A stretch of DNA of 32,042 nt from Synechococcus sp. AG-683-C23. Lineage in GTDB: Bacteria > Cyanobacteriota > Cyanobacteriia > PCC-6307 > Cyanobiaceae. The notes under the pieces are model-generated. The model did not search any database. It was not told the DNA's origin and saw only the letters and a program-made list of their open reading frames with translations. The stretch covers positions 1 to 32,042 of the forward strand of contig QCVD01000025.1 of the NCBI GenBank assembly GCA_003208835.1. Reading direction: 5' to 3'. Positions 10,104 through 17,418 of this stretch are shown here, in pieces (position 1 is the stretch's first letter; each line of letters starts with the position of its first letter). The position numbers were made by a program, and so were the translations under genes.

Positions 10104-10950
10104 GCCGTTGCACTTCTCCAGCGTGATAGCTGCTGCGCGTGAGTGGACTGCTCACCACTTGGAGGAATCCCAACTCGTCTTCCCCACTGCGGCGATAAAA
10201 CTCGAATTGGTTTGGCGTGACAAATCGGTCGACTGCCAAATGCTTGGGTCCAGGGGAGAGATATTGCCCGATGGTGACAATGTCGACCCGATGGGTGCGT
10301 AGGTCGTTCAAGACCTCGATGACTTCGTCATCAGTTTCTCCCAATCCCACCATGAGGCCTGATTTTGTGTAGACCTTGGGCCAGCCCTCTCGAACGCGTT
10401 GCAGCAATTCCAGGGAGCGTTCATAAATCCCTTGGGGCCTTGCCCGTTTGTACATCCTTGGGACGGTTTCAATGTTGTGATTAAGCACATGGGGTGCTGC
10501 TGTCATCACGGTGGCCAGAGCATTCCAGTTCCCGCAGAGATCGGGGATCAGTAATTCAATGGTGGTGAGCGGAGACCGCTGCTTCACCTGTTCAATACAC
10601 GCCACAAATTGAGAGGCACCGCCGTCGAGTAGGTCGTCACGATTGACGGATGTGATCACAACGTGGCTTAGGCCAAGGCGGGCTACTGCTTCACCGAGAC
10701 GTTGCGGTTCGCTTGGATCGAGTGCCCGGACACTTTTATCGAAGTCGATATCGCAGTAGGGACAGGCGCGGGTGCATCCCGGACCCATGATTAAAAATGT
10801 GGCTGTTCCACCGGCAAAACATTCGCCGATATTCGGGCAGCTTGCTTCTTGGCAGACCGTGTTCAAATTAAGGTCTTGCAGTAAATCCGCAACGGCACCA
10901 ATCCGCTCCCGCTGCGGGGCTTTGACGCGCAACCACTCGGGCTTGAGCAC
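10081..10950 (-). CDS. lipA: Lipoyl synthase
   Basis: Radical-SAM enzyme that inserts two sulfurs into protein-bound octanoyl groups to make lipoyl cofactors of 2-oxoacid dehydrogenases and the glycine cleavage H protein. Both clusters are visible: the auxiliary cluster cysteines 33, 38, 44 ([12 protein letters not shown]) and the SAM-cluster cysteines 59, 63, 66 ([11 protein letters not shown]). The C-terminal RSSYHA supplies the Ser ligand of the auxiliary cluster. Length 289 aa is typical. The start is a GTG at 10950; no other start was found upstream in the frame. The tail overlaps the convergent YCII gene. Cyanobacteria often have two lipA genes; which copy this is cannot be told here. 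Confidence 0.96.
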   Translation of the reverse strand: MLKPEWLRVKAPQRERIGAVADLLQDLNLNTVCQEASCPNIGECFAGGTATFLIMGPGCTRACPYCDIDFDKSVRALDPSEPQRLGEAVARLGLSHVVITSVNRDDLLDGGASQFVACIEQVKQRSPLTTIELLIPDLCGNWNALATVMTAAPHVLNHNIETVPRMYKRARPQGIYERSLELLQRVREGWPKVYTKSGLMVGLGETDDEVIEVLNDLRTHRVDIVTIGQYLSPGPKHLAVDRFVTPNQFEFYRRSGEDELGFLQVVSSPLTRSSYHAGEVQRLMASHPR

Positions 10951-11020
10951 AGCTGAGTCTGGGTCAACCCCGACCCTAAACGGCCTTGTTGACCTGGTGT
11001 TGTCTTTTAAGGTGGTCTAA

Positions 11021-11094
11021 CGGGATGTAGCGCAGCTTGGTAGCGCACTTCGTTCGGGACGAAGGGGCCGCAGGTTCGAATCCTGTCATCCCGA
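11021..11094 (+). tRNA. tRNA-Pro (anticodon CGG)
   Basis: A 74-base cloverleaf. The acceptor stem CGGGATG pairs with CATCCCG, with discriminator A. The D arm is GCGC...GCGC; the anticodon stem CTTCG/CGAAG encloses the loop TTCGGGA, giving anticodon CGG with G37 as usual for proline tRNAs. The T arm has GGTTCGAATCC. CCA is not encoded. It stands alone between two minus-strand genes and marks the junction between core genes and a more AT-rich accessory block. Confidence 0.96.
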
Positions 11095-11190
11095 TTGCAG
11101 AATTAAGTAATCCTGACTCTTGATTGATTTGGGCAATATTCGGTTGTGATTTGGCTGATAAAATATTCCTACTTAAGTCGAATTGGATTG

Positions 11191-11478
11191 TTACTCTAGC
11201 CATAACCTTTTAAAGATATTTGGGGCTGATTCTCGAGCCTTCATGGATTCTTCTCGAATGAATATAATGCAGGACTTGGATCCATCAAAGGCTTTCTTTT
11301 TGATCACAAGTTCAAAGGCTTGTTGTAAATTCTTGCCTCGGGATAATTCTGCATCCATGATTTTGATCGCCTGTGCTGGATTGCACTGACCCATGGCTGA
11401 AGATGGTTGTCCTGATGAGCCGGAATAGAGCAATGATGTAATCAAGGTTGATCCTAGTAGTCGGCCTAGGCGTGTCAT
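11191..11478 (-). CDS. Small secreted protein of unknown function
   Basis: A 95-residue frame starting at an internal ATG (11478). N-terminal MTRLGRLLGSTLITSLLYSG is basic then hydrophobic, resembling a signal peptide, followed by a soluble part with two cysteines (QCNPAQAI and SKSCIIFI) and a helix-like middle (KNLQQAFELVIKK). The frame is continuous upstream with the C-terminal piece of a decayed porin, so it could be mere read-through, but the character changes abruptly at this Met from barrel-like to signal-like sequence. No good ribosome binding site is seen. I do not recognise the family. It could be a real short gene that lost its separation from the porin remnant. Confidence 0.45.
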   Translation of the reverse strand: MTRLGRLLGSTLITSLLYSGSSGQPSSAMGQCNPAQAIKIMDAELSRGKNLQQAFELVIKKKAFDGSKSCIIFIREESMKARESAPNIFKRLWLE

Positions 11479-13093
11479 GCGCAAGATGCGTAACAGTTTT
11501 TTATGAAAAGATTGGGCAAAAACTACTTTGAATTTGTAGAATTTTTCAAAAGCTAAATGTAATTTTGCAAGACCTTCCAGTTGTTGAAAAGTTTCTCCTC
11601 TAGGAGTGTCTTGTCCCAATGGGCGAGAAAGATAAAACAAGGCTGGGGTCACCGTTGTGGCATCTCTCACGTTCACCTGAAGCCATACCTCCCAAATGAA
11701 CTGGCCATCGTCTGGTGTGTCGTCACCCTTGAGATTGGTGGCGAAGACAGGTTCACCCACGGCGATACCGGCGCTATGGCCATTATTAAAAATGTTGTTC
11801 CATTCCAGCCCTGCCGTCCAGGATTGACTGGTCTGAACATCGCTGTTGTGGGATGAATCACTCAGGTTGATGCCCCACCCCGCTGAGATTGAGGGAAACC
11901 CAGCTTTGATCCAACACTTTCCAGGATCCTCCTAGCTACAGGGTATGGGTCATGCCTTTGCGATTCATCGTCTTTTGGACCAATGGGCTGGCATACGTGA
12001 CGAGATCATTGCCATTTTGGATCGCGGCATAAATCGCGGCAATGGTCCATGCCTCTCGCCCATAACCGATTTGTACCGTCCCAGTGCTCCCAGCCTGATT
12101 GGTGGCAATTCTCCCTTCGCTCGTTGTGCTTCTCGATCCGTTGGCTGCTACATAATTCGCGGCGAGTCGGAAGCCAGTGGGGTCATCCCAGCTGATGCCT
12201 GCTCCAGCGCCCAGGTTTTTGTTGTAAGCGGCTGGTGCACCATTCAGGGTTAGGACATCGAGAACGGCATCACTTGGGTAGAAGCTCGGCCAGATGCCCA
12301 ACATGTCTTCCTGACCCACTCGTGGACCTGCGGTCACAGTGAGCTGCGATCCGATGGGGAAGGAATAAAAAAATTTGTCGAGCGTTAACTGATTGGGCGT
12401 TTCTCCCTCTTGAAATGCGGTTTCCAGGGTGGAGAGTTCTATAGGGCCGGCTCCGCCAAAAACATTGTTGTCACCGTTGAAGTTGCCAGCGCGGAGCACG
12501 CTGGTGAGTTGGTCTTTCCCCGTGAAGCTCGTTCTGAGATTGAGTTGAAGGTCGTTGTTGAAGCTGGTGGCTCCGAATCTTTTGTTGCTGTGTTATGTCA
12601 GAGCATTGGCCGAGCCTCGAAATTGATTGGCACCCATCTCGAACGTCGCGACACCCTTGAGCTTGGTGGTGGTGGAGAACTGAGTTGCTTCCAGTTCGCC
12701 AACGCGAGCTTCGATGCCGTCAACGCGTCCGCGGAGGGTGGCGAGTTCGGTTTCGAATTCTGAGATCAGACGACGCAGTTGATCGGTGACTTCAGTGACG
12801 CGGTCGAGACATGCGTTCAGCAGTGCTGCAGCCTCGTAACGGGTCATCGCCCGGTTGCCACGGAAAGTGCCGTTGGGGTAACCAGCGACGCAGCCGTACT
12901 GCTCAACCAAATTGCTGAGCGCCTGATAGGCCCAGTCGGTTGGATAAACGTCGGACGACTGCGCCGCGACGTCAGAAACGCCATTGATGTTGAGCTCAGC
13001 AGCATTGGAGGCTCTGCTCTTGAGATCAGTCGTCGAGGCGAGAACACTTAGGGCAGCAGAGGCTATGAGTACTCTCCGAATTAATCCCATCAC
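11479..13093 (-). pseudogene. Decayed SLH-OprB outer-membrane porin
   Basis: Remnant of a porin paralogous to the intact one at 22448-23983. The first part (13093 to about 12600) encodes a signal peptide, an SLH domain (YPTDWAYQALSNLVEQYGC) and a coiled coil. An in-frame TAA at 12593-12595 interrupts it; the barrel then continues in the same frame (LRTSFTGKDQL, LRAGNFNGDNN) to a TAG at 11936-11938. Near 11905-11935 the match moves to another frame (AGFPSISAGWGINLSDSS) and runs through the last strands without a recognisable porin stop. So there are at least one nonsense codon, a second stop and one frameshift. A stretch in the N-terminal part is almost identical to the intact gene, suggesting recent gene conversion or recent duplication. 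Confidence 0.85.
12654..12955 (-). repeat. Near-identical porin repeat, copy 1
   Basis: This 302-base stretch inside the porin pseudogene aligns without gaps to 23541-23842 with four mismatches counted by eye. It covers the SLH domain and coiled-coil linker. Sequence outside the segment diverges on both sides, including a roughly 30-base length difference near the signal peptide. The two copies are in the same orientation, 10.9 kb apart. Confidence 0.95.
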
Positions 13094-13115
13094 CGTTTAA
13101 ACAAAATTGTTAGAT

Positions 13116-13146
13116 AAAAAAACCTCCTTATCGAATGACAAGGAGG
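13116..13146 (-). terminator. Rho-independent terminator of the hupE-like gene
   Basis: On the minus strand a perfect 7-bp stem, CCTCCTT/AAGGAGG, with a 10-base loop is followed directly by seven T. It lies about 40 bases after the hupE-like stop and just before the start of the porin pseudogene, insulating the two. Confidence 0.85.
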
Positions 13147-13184
13147 AGATCGTACGAAGTTCGTTTGTATCAATATCGGCGGTG

Positions 13185-13817
13185 TTAGTCGATTAGTGCC
13201 ACCCAAGCAAATGCAATCCCAATGCCGATCCAGATCCCAGCACCGAGACGTCGTCCTTGCTCTCCAAGGCGATTGATCACGGTTTTCGATAATGAGCAAA
13301 CAAGGGCTAGCAGAACACCTTGGCCAATCAGTAAGCCCAAGAAATAGGTCAGCAGAGGAGTTGGCTCTGCCCCAACGATGGTGCTTCCCAGAAGAAAGCC
13401 ATGCAGTCCGAAGAGTGGCAAAAGCCAGGTAGCTGGTGCAACTGAAAGAGCAATGAACCCCTCAGCCACCAGGCTTAACGACACAAGAGCTTCAGCCCAC
13501 GGCGCCACCGCATCGGGTAGGGGGATGAACTGCGAGATCAGGCTGCCACCCAAGCCAATGGCCAGCATTGGCAGGATCCAAGCAATCGGTCGCTTGAGGC
13601 CGATGAAGCTGATGGCCAGCAGAAAGAGCAAATGATCTGGCCCCAGCAGTGGATGTCCGATACCACTTGCTAGACCTGTCCATCCGGTGAGCTGGCTGCT
13701 GTCCCCCATCCCAAAAGGGTGATGAGCGAAGGCGGGGCTTCCGAGAAGAAGCAGAGGAATAATTCCTAGGGCAGCCCATTTGATCGGCCGCTGGCAGGCC
13801 TTGATTGAAAGAGTCAA
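13185..13817 (-). CDS. HupE/UreJ-family permease, probable cobalt transporter
   Basis: Inner-membrane protein of 210 aa with an N-terminal signal-like segment ending in SPAFAHHPFGMG and about six hydrophobic helices. Family signatures are HHPFGMGD after the signal and GIGHPLLGPDHLLFLLAI with clustered His/Asp likely to bind metal. HupE/UreJ proteins move nickel or cobalt. Because the gene is preceded by a cobalamin riboswitch, cobalt import for B12 synthesis is the best reading. The start is TTG at 13817; it is supported by GAGGA (13825-13829) at good spacing and by the signal peptide beginning there, and no ATG or GTG is available. A terminator follows at 13116-13146. Specificity for Co is inferred from regulation. 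Confidence 0.85.
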   Translation of the reverse strand: MTLSIKACQRPIKWAALGIIPLLLLGSPAFAHHPFGMGDSSQLTGWTGLASGIGHPLLGPDHLLFLLAISFIGLKRPIAWILPMLAIGLGGSLISQFIPLPDAVAPWAEALVSLSLVAEGFIALSVAPATWLLPLFGLHGFLLGSTIVGAEPTPLLTYFLGLLIGQGVLLALVCSLSKTVINRLGEQGRRLGAGIWIGIGIAFAWVALID

Positions 13818-13824
13818 AGGTCGA

Positions 13825-13966
13825 TCCTCGTCGGTTGAAGTTCTGGCGGGCGTTCTGACTGACGACTCTTGAGGAGACGCTTCACAGCTGCGGGACAGCG
13901 ACGGATTTTCACCGCTCTTTCCCCGTTTCCATCAGCAGCTGATCACTGCTGAAACCAGAAATCTCA
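13825..13966 (-). promoter_or_regulatory. Cobalamin (B12) riboswitch
   Basis: On the minus strand the leader contains the B12-aptamer core: GGTGAAAATCCGTCGCTG followed by TCCCGCAGCTGTGA (about 13879-13912), preceded by a GGAAACGGGGAA element and a CAGCAGTGATCAGCTGCTG arm. After the core, TCCTC (13871-13875) is complementary to the ribosome binding site GAGGA (13825-13829) of the hupE-like gene, so B12 binding probably blocks translation. The aptamer is recognised by its box sequences; the switching mechanism is inferred. Confidence 0.92.
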
Positions 13967-14290
13967 CATTAAGGGCAGCTCATGCGTTCGCCATGAATGC
14001 TTCTTAAGCGTTGGCACACGCTTTTCGCTCATTCATTACACGTGGATGTGGAATGCATTAACGGAAGTTTTCGTTGAGAGCACATGCTTTCTCGATTACG
14101 GATTTACTAGCGCCATGCTGAGAATTCAGGGCGACGCTCAGCTGTTGAAAACACTCCTTCTCGAGTCGTTATGCGAGCCCCTGTCTCAATTTCAACACAG
14201 TAAAACTCAAGATCGGGCTCTTATTGAGAATGACTTGCATTTTCAGCAACCCAGCAGTACTGTTGCAACCAATTCTCAATCGCAATAGTT
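13967..14290 (+). other. Intergenic region between riboswitch and crp-like gene
   Basis: A 324-base stretch between divergent transcription units. It must hold the promoters of the riboswitch transcript (minus) and of the CRP-family gene (plus). A frame of 80 codons at 14046-14288 has no recognisable features and is judged spurious. No clear operator or terminator is seen. Confidence 0.5.
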
Positions 14291-14893
14291 GTGACGGCTT
14301 CTGCCTACCGCTTCTTGCCTGACGATTCGGTCGCTCCGATGTCGATGCCTCGCCAGCAGACAGTTTTGCTCGACCCGGCTGGTCGTGAGCAAGCCACTGT
14401 TCTTGAAGTCATGGAAGGGGTTTGTCGTGTGTATTGCCCATGCGAAGAAACCGAGGGGATGACTCTGGCGTTTCTTCAATCTGGTGATCGCCTTCGGACT
14501 GATCGACTGTGTAGTGATGGTGCATGCGTCGAAGCATTGACAGCTCTCAAGTTTCGGAGAGACGCCGTAAGTGCAGATGAGCTTGGTATGGATGCCGTCA
14601 ACGAATGGACGTTGCAGCTGTTGCGCGTTCGCCACCTAGGCCAGGCTGAACAGCGCTTGCATGCTCTGTTGGTTCTCTTAGTGAATCGACTGGGGATGAG
14701 ACGCAGTGATTGTTTTCAACTGCCTTTTCGTTTGACTCACGAACGGTTTGGTGAGCTCATCGGTGCCACTCGTGTGACAACAACTCGTTTGCTGTCCAAA
14801 TGGCGTCAATCGGATCTTGTCGAAATGTCGTCGATCGACCTCACAACGAGGCTTTCTCCATCCCTAGTGGAGTCTTCTCCCCTGACTTTTTGA
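14291..14893 (+). CDS. CRP/FNR-family transcription regulator
   Basis: 200-residue DNA-binding regulator. The N-terminal about 110 residues are a degenerate cyclic-nucleotide-type beta-barrel (VLEVMEGVCRVYCP) without the RSA phosphate-binding motif of cAMP-binding Crp. A dimerisation helix follows (NEWTLQLLRVRHLGQAEQRL). The winged helix-turn-helix is LTHERFGELIGATRVTTTRLLSKWRQSDLV. The start is a GTG; an ATG 16 codons later is an alternative. The small gene at 14899 starts 5 bases after its stop and is likely co-transcribed. It is a paralogue of the regulator at 24343. The effector is unknown; it lies beside iron and B12 genes, which does not prove a role there. Confidence 0.85.
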   Translation: MTASAYRFLPDDSVAPMSMPRQQTVLLDPAGREQATVLEVMEGVCRVYCPCEETEGMTLAFLQSGDRLRTDRLCSDGACVEALTALKFRRDAVSADELGMDAVNEWTLQLLRVRHLGQAEQRLHALLVLLVNRLGMRRSDCFQLPFRLTHERFGELIGATRVTTTRLLSKWRQSDLVEMSSIDLTTRLSPSLVESSPLTF

Positions 14894-14898
14894 TCATC

Positions 14899-15189
14899 AT
14901 GAGTCTTCAAACGATGGGACTTCTTGGTGACTTGTGTAGGGAGGCTGAGTATCTCTGGAAAAGATTAGCCACAGTTCAAGTTGCTTTAGAGCGCTGCAAT
15001 AATTCTGGGCTTCGGCGTCGGTTTTCTAGAGAGATCAATGCCCACATTCAACGCTGCCTAGAGATGCAGGCTGTTGTTAACGGGATCGAAGTTTTTGGAT
15101 TATCGAAATCCTGCCAGCTATGTTTGTTGAAAGAGCTCATTGATAGGTCGGTGAATGAAAACTATGCATTCTCAATTTCAAGCCATTGA
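14899..15189 (+). CDS. Small conserved-looking hypothetical protein
   Basis: A 96-residue protein starting at ATG 14899, 5 bases after the CRP-family gene. The frame is open upstream inside that gene, but the ATG at 14899 (MSLQTMGLLGDL) gives a compact protein. It is mostly helical in appearance, basic, with four cysteines, two close together (SKSCQLCLLKEL). I do not recognise it. Tight spacing suggests it is made together with the regulator. Confidence 0.6.
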   Translation: MSLQTMGLLGDLCREAEYLWKRLATVQVALERCNNSGLRRRFSREINAHIQRCLEMQAVVNGIEVFGLSKSCQLCLLKELIDRSVNENYAFSISSH

Positions 15190-15546
15190 CAACTCAAGTT
15201 CTTGATTTCTGATTAATCCGATTTCAGATAAACAGATATTTTGAGTAGATGTCTGGCTTTGAGTAATACTTATTTGTCAGAATAATATAGCTTTCTGGTT
15301 TTTGTAGCTCAAATTTATTAGTTCAATCCTTAGGCCAATATTCATTCATTCGTCGTCGTGTCCGCATATTTTTGCAGGGAATTGAAAAGCTTTGCGTTCA
15401 AAGTTGTTCGTGGAATTGTCTGCTTTTCAAGCTTTAGGGTCGCAATTCTTTTTGTTAAATTGAATAAAAAGATACTGGAATATGTTCATAGCAAGCATCA
15501 ATATGGCCCTCGAATATTTATGTTGGTTTACTGCTAGAGGTAAGTT
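15190..15546 (+). other. AT-rich intergenic region
   Basis: A 357-base AT-rich stretch between two small plus-strand genes. No frame of note, tRNA or strong hairpin with a T tract was seen. It probably carries the promoter of the 76-residue gene downstream. Confidence 0.5.
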
Positions 15547-15777
15547 ATGAGCCCCACTGATAATGTTGTCTTAGAAATATTTGTTGATCACATCGAGGCT
15601 TCGTCGCTTGAGCGTAGGCGCTGGCTCACTCGGGTTAGAACAGCAGGGTTTGATCAAGCTCTTGTGGAGTTTGCAGAGTTGCTGATGGAGCCAGGCAATT
15701 CCTGGCTTGTCAGAAAATGGGACCGAATAGAGAGAGCGATTGTGGAACCCTGCGGACCACAATTCAATCTCAACTGA
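15547..15777 (+). CDS. Small hypothetical protein
   Basis: 76-residue soluble protein with an amphipathic helical look (LERRRWLTRVRTAGFDQALVEFAELL). It is preceded by AGAGGT at suitable distance from the ATG, which supports translation. No domain recognised. It lies upstream of flavodoxin with about 120 bases between, so it is probably separately transcribed. Confidence 0.55.
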   Translation: MSPTDNVVLEIFVDHIEASSLERRRWLTRVRTAGFDQALVEFAELLMEPGNSWLVRKWDRIERAIVEPCGPQFNLN

Positions 15778-15793
15778 GCGTCTTGCTTGCTGA

Positions 15794-15813
15794 AATAATG
15801 AGAGAATCATATG
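15794..15813. promoter_or_regulatory. Possible Fur box upstream of flavodoxin
   Basis: AATAATGAGAGAATCATATG, about 80 bases before the flavodoxin start, resembles the 19-base Fur consensus with one extra base (ATAATGA...AATCAT halves). Flavodoxin is a classical iron-starvation gene, so a Fur site is expected here. The match is imperfect. Confidence 0.4.
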
Positions 15814-15895
15814 TAGTAATAATGACTCCCAAATGCATCACACGAAAACAAGGGGGTTGAGGCAAAGGCCAGAATAAATGGGTTCATTTAATGTC

Positions 15896-16405
15896 ATGAC
15901 TTTTACCATTTTTTTTGCGACTTCAACCGGTAAAACGGAAGACGTAGCAGACCGCTTGAAAGAACTTCTTCCAGGTGCAGAAGCTAAAGATGTTGATAAT
16001 CTTGGCTCTTCTGACGAACTTGTTGCGGCTGATGCACTCGTTTGCTGCGTTCCGACATGGAACACAGGCGCTGACGAAGGAAGGTCTGGAACGGCATGGG
16101 ATGATCTTGCGCAAGAGATTCCAAATCTTGATTTCGCCGGCAAATCCGTCGCTATTTTGGGCTTAGGTGATTCCTCTGGCTACTCAGATTTTTTCTGCGA
16201 TGCCATGGAAGAACTCTATACAGCTTTTCTTCAATCTGGTGCAAAGTTAATTGGTAAGGTTCCTACCGCTGGCTATACCTTTGATTCATCGAAGAGCGTT
16301 ATAGATGGAAAATTTTGTGGTCTTCCGATTGATGAAGATAATGAATCTGAGCTGTCAGATCAACGCCTAACAGCTTGGGTTCAACAGATTAATAGTGAGG
16401 CATAA
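15896..16405 (+). CDS. isiB: Flavodoxin (long chain)
   Basis: FMN electron carrier that replaces ferredoxin between photosystem I and its partners under iron limitation. The 169-residue protein has the FMN phosphate loop FFATSTGKTEDVAD at the start, the PTWNTGADEG isoalloxazine loop, and the LGLGDSSGYSDFFCDAM loop; the extra strand loop after about residue 120 makes it a long-chain type. ATG at 15896 gives the family-typical N-terminus; another ATG at 15878 adds six residues. A possible Fur site lies upstream. It converges with a thioredoxin-reductase-like gene 53 bases away. Identification is firm; iron control is inferred. Confidence 0.94.
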   Translation: MTFTIFFATSTGKTEDVADRLKELLPGAEAKDVDNLGSSDELVAADALVCCVPTWNTGADEGRSGTAWDDLAQEIPNLDFAGKSVAILGLGDSSGYSDFFCDAMEELYTAFLQSGAKLIGKVPTAGYTFDSSKSVIDGKFCGLPIDEDNESELSDQRLTAWVQQINSEA

Positions 16406-16427
16406 ACTTACTTTTTGATCGAGAAGA

Positions 16428-16464
16428 CGATAAAGATCTTGTGATTCATCCAAGGTCTTTATCG
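16428..16464. terminator. Hairpin between convergent genes
   Basis: A 13-bp stem (CGATAAAGATCTT with AAGGTCTTTATCG, one G-T pair) with an 11-base loop lies between the flavodoxin stop and the stop of the reductase-like gene, overlapping the latter's last codons. There is no long T tract on either side, so it may end or stabilise both transcripts rather than act as a standard terminator. Confidence 0.55.
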
Positions 16465-17418
16465 GTGAACCCAGTCCACCCGAATTTCCTTGCGCTGGTT
16501 TAAGTATTTGTCTATTGACATTGCAGCAATACATCCATCAGAGCAGGCGACGACGGCTTGCTTGAATGGAGTATTCCTAATATCGCCAATCGCCCAAACA
16601 CCATCAATAGTGGTTTTCATATTTTCATCAACTTGAACCCCACCTTCTTTGTTCAAAGGGATCTGTCCCTGTAAGTATTCAGTAATTGGCATGGATCCAC
16701 TTGAGTAAACGAACACCCCATTGGTTTGTAGTGTTTGCTGCTCTTGCTGTCCACTCTCTAATACCTTGATTTGATTGACTCCTGAGTCATCTCCTTCAAT
16801 CTCCATCAATTGTGTTCGCTTCCACCACTGCACGTTTGGTGAACTCATCAATAGCTCGACACCCTGTGCTGATGATCGGGGCTTGCTTTTCGTGATCCAG
16901 TGGACTTTAGATGCAAACTTGACTAATACCAAAGCTTCATCAATTGCTTCTTGATTAGATCCATAAACAGCAACTTCTTGTTGCTTATAGAAAGCACCGT
17001 CACATGTCGCACAATAACTAACGCCTCTACCCAGGTACTCATTTTCACCGGGCAATGTCGATGCACGTCCCATTGCTCCCGTTGCTAAAACGAGAGTCTT
17101 TCCCCTGAATGTTCCTTCGGGCGTGTACACAATTTTTTTATCAGAGCTTAAATCAATCCCATAGACTTGAGCTTGTTGATAGTCAGCTCCATACTCCACA
17201 GCTTGATCTCGCATCGACTTCAATAGATCACCACCTGATGGGGATCCGCTGACTCCTGGATAATTTGCGATTTGATGGGTGATAGCTAAGGCGCCCACCG
17301 CGGGATTTTTATCAAGTATTTGAGTTTTGATTGATGATCGTGCTGTGTATAGAGCGCACGCACATCCGGCGGGACCTCCGCCAATGATGAGGACGTCTGT
17401 GTCGATGAAATCAGTCAT
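16459..17418 (-). CDS. Thioredoxin-reductase-like flavoprotein without usual NADPH motif
   Basis: 319-residue FAD disulfide oxidoreductase of the low-Mr thioredoxin reductase fold. Seen: FAD motif GGGPAG (13-18), redox pair Cys136-Ala-Thr-Cys139, and the C-terminal FAD motif WAIGDIRNTPFKQAV. The NADPH domain is altered: where GGGxSAxEEA is normal there is VYGSNQEAIDEA (151-162), and the HRRxxxR motif that grips the NADPH 2'-phosphate is replaced by WITKSKPRSS. It therefore resembles pyridine-nucleotide-independent relatives (FFTR, DTR, DDOR groups). Flavodoxin next door is an attractive electron donor, but that is inference. Its start overlaps the stop of the upstream hydrolase gene by 8 bases. 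Confidence 0.85.
   Translation of the reverse strand: MTDFIDTDVLIIGGGPAGCACALYTARSSIKTQILDKNPAVGALAITHQIANYPGVSGSPSGGDLLKSMRDQAVEYGADYQQAQVYGIDLSSDKKIVYTPEGTFRGKTLVLATGAMGRASTLPGENEYLGRGVSYCATCDGAFYKQQEVAVYGSNQEAIDEALVLVKFASKVHWITKSKPRSSAQGVELLMSSPNVQWWKRTQLMEIEGDDSGVNQIKVLESGQQEQQTLQTNGVFVYSSGSMPITEYLQGQIPLNKEGGVQVDENMKTTIDGVWAIGDIRNTPFKQAVVACSDGCIAAMSIDKYLNQRKEIRVDWVHR

Noticed and set aside
13090-13299. 69-codon minus-strand frame across the hupE terminator
   Set aside because: Off-frame overlap with the hupE-like gene and its terminator.
14046-14288. 80-codon plus-strand frame between the riboswitch and the CRP-like gene
   Set aside because: No signal, motif or ribosome site; lies where promoters must be; composition not protein-like.
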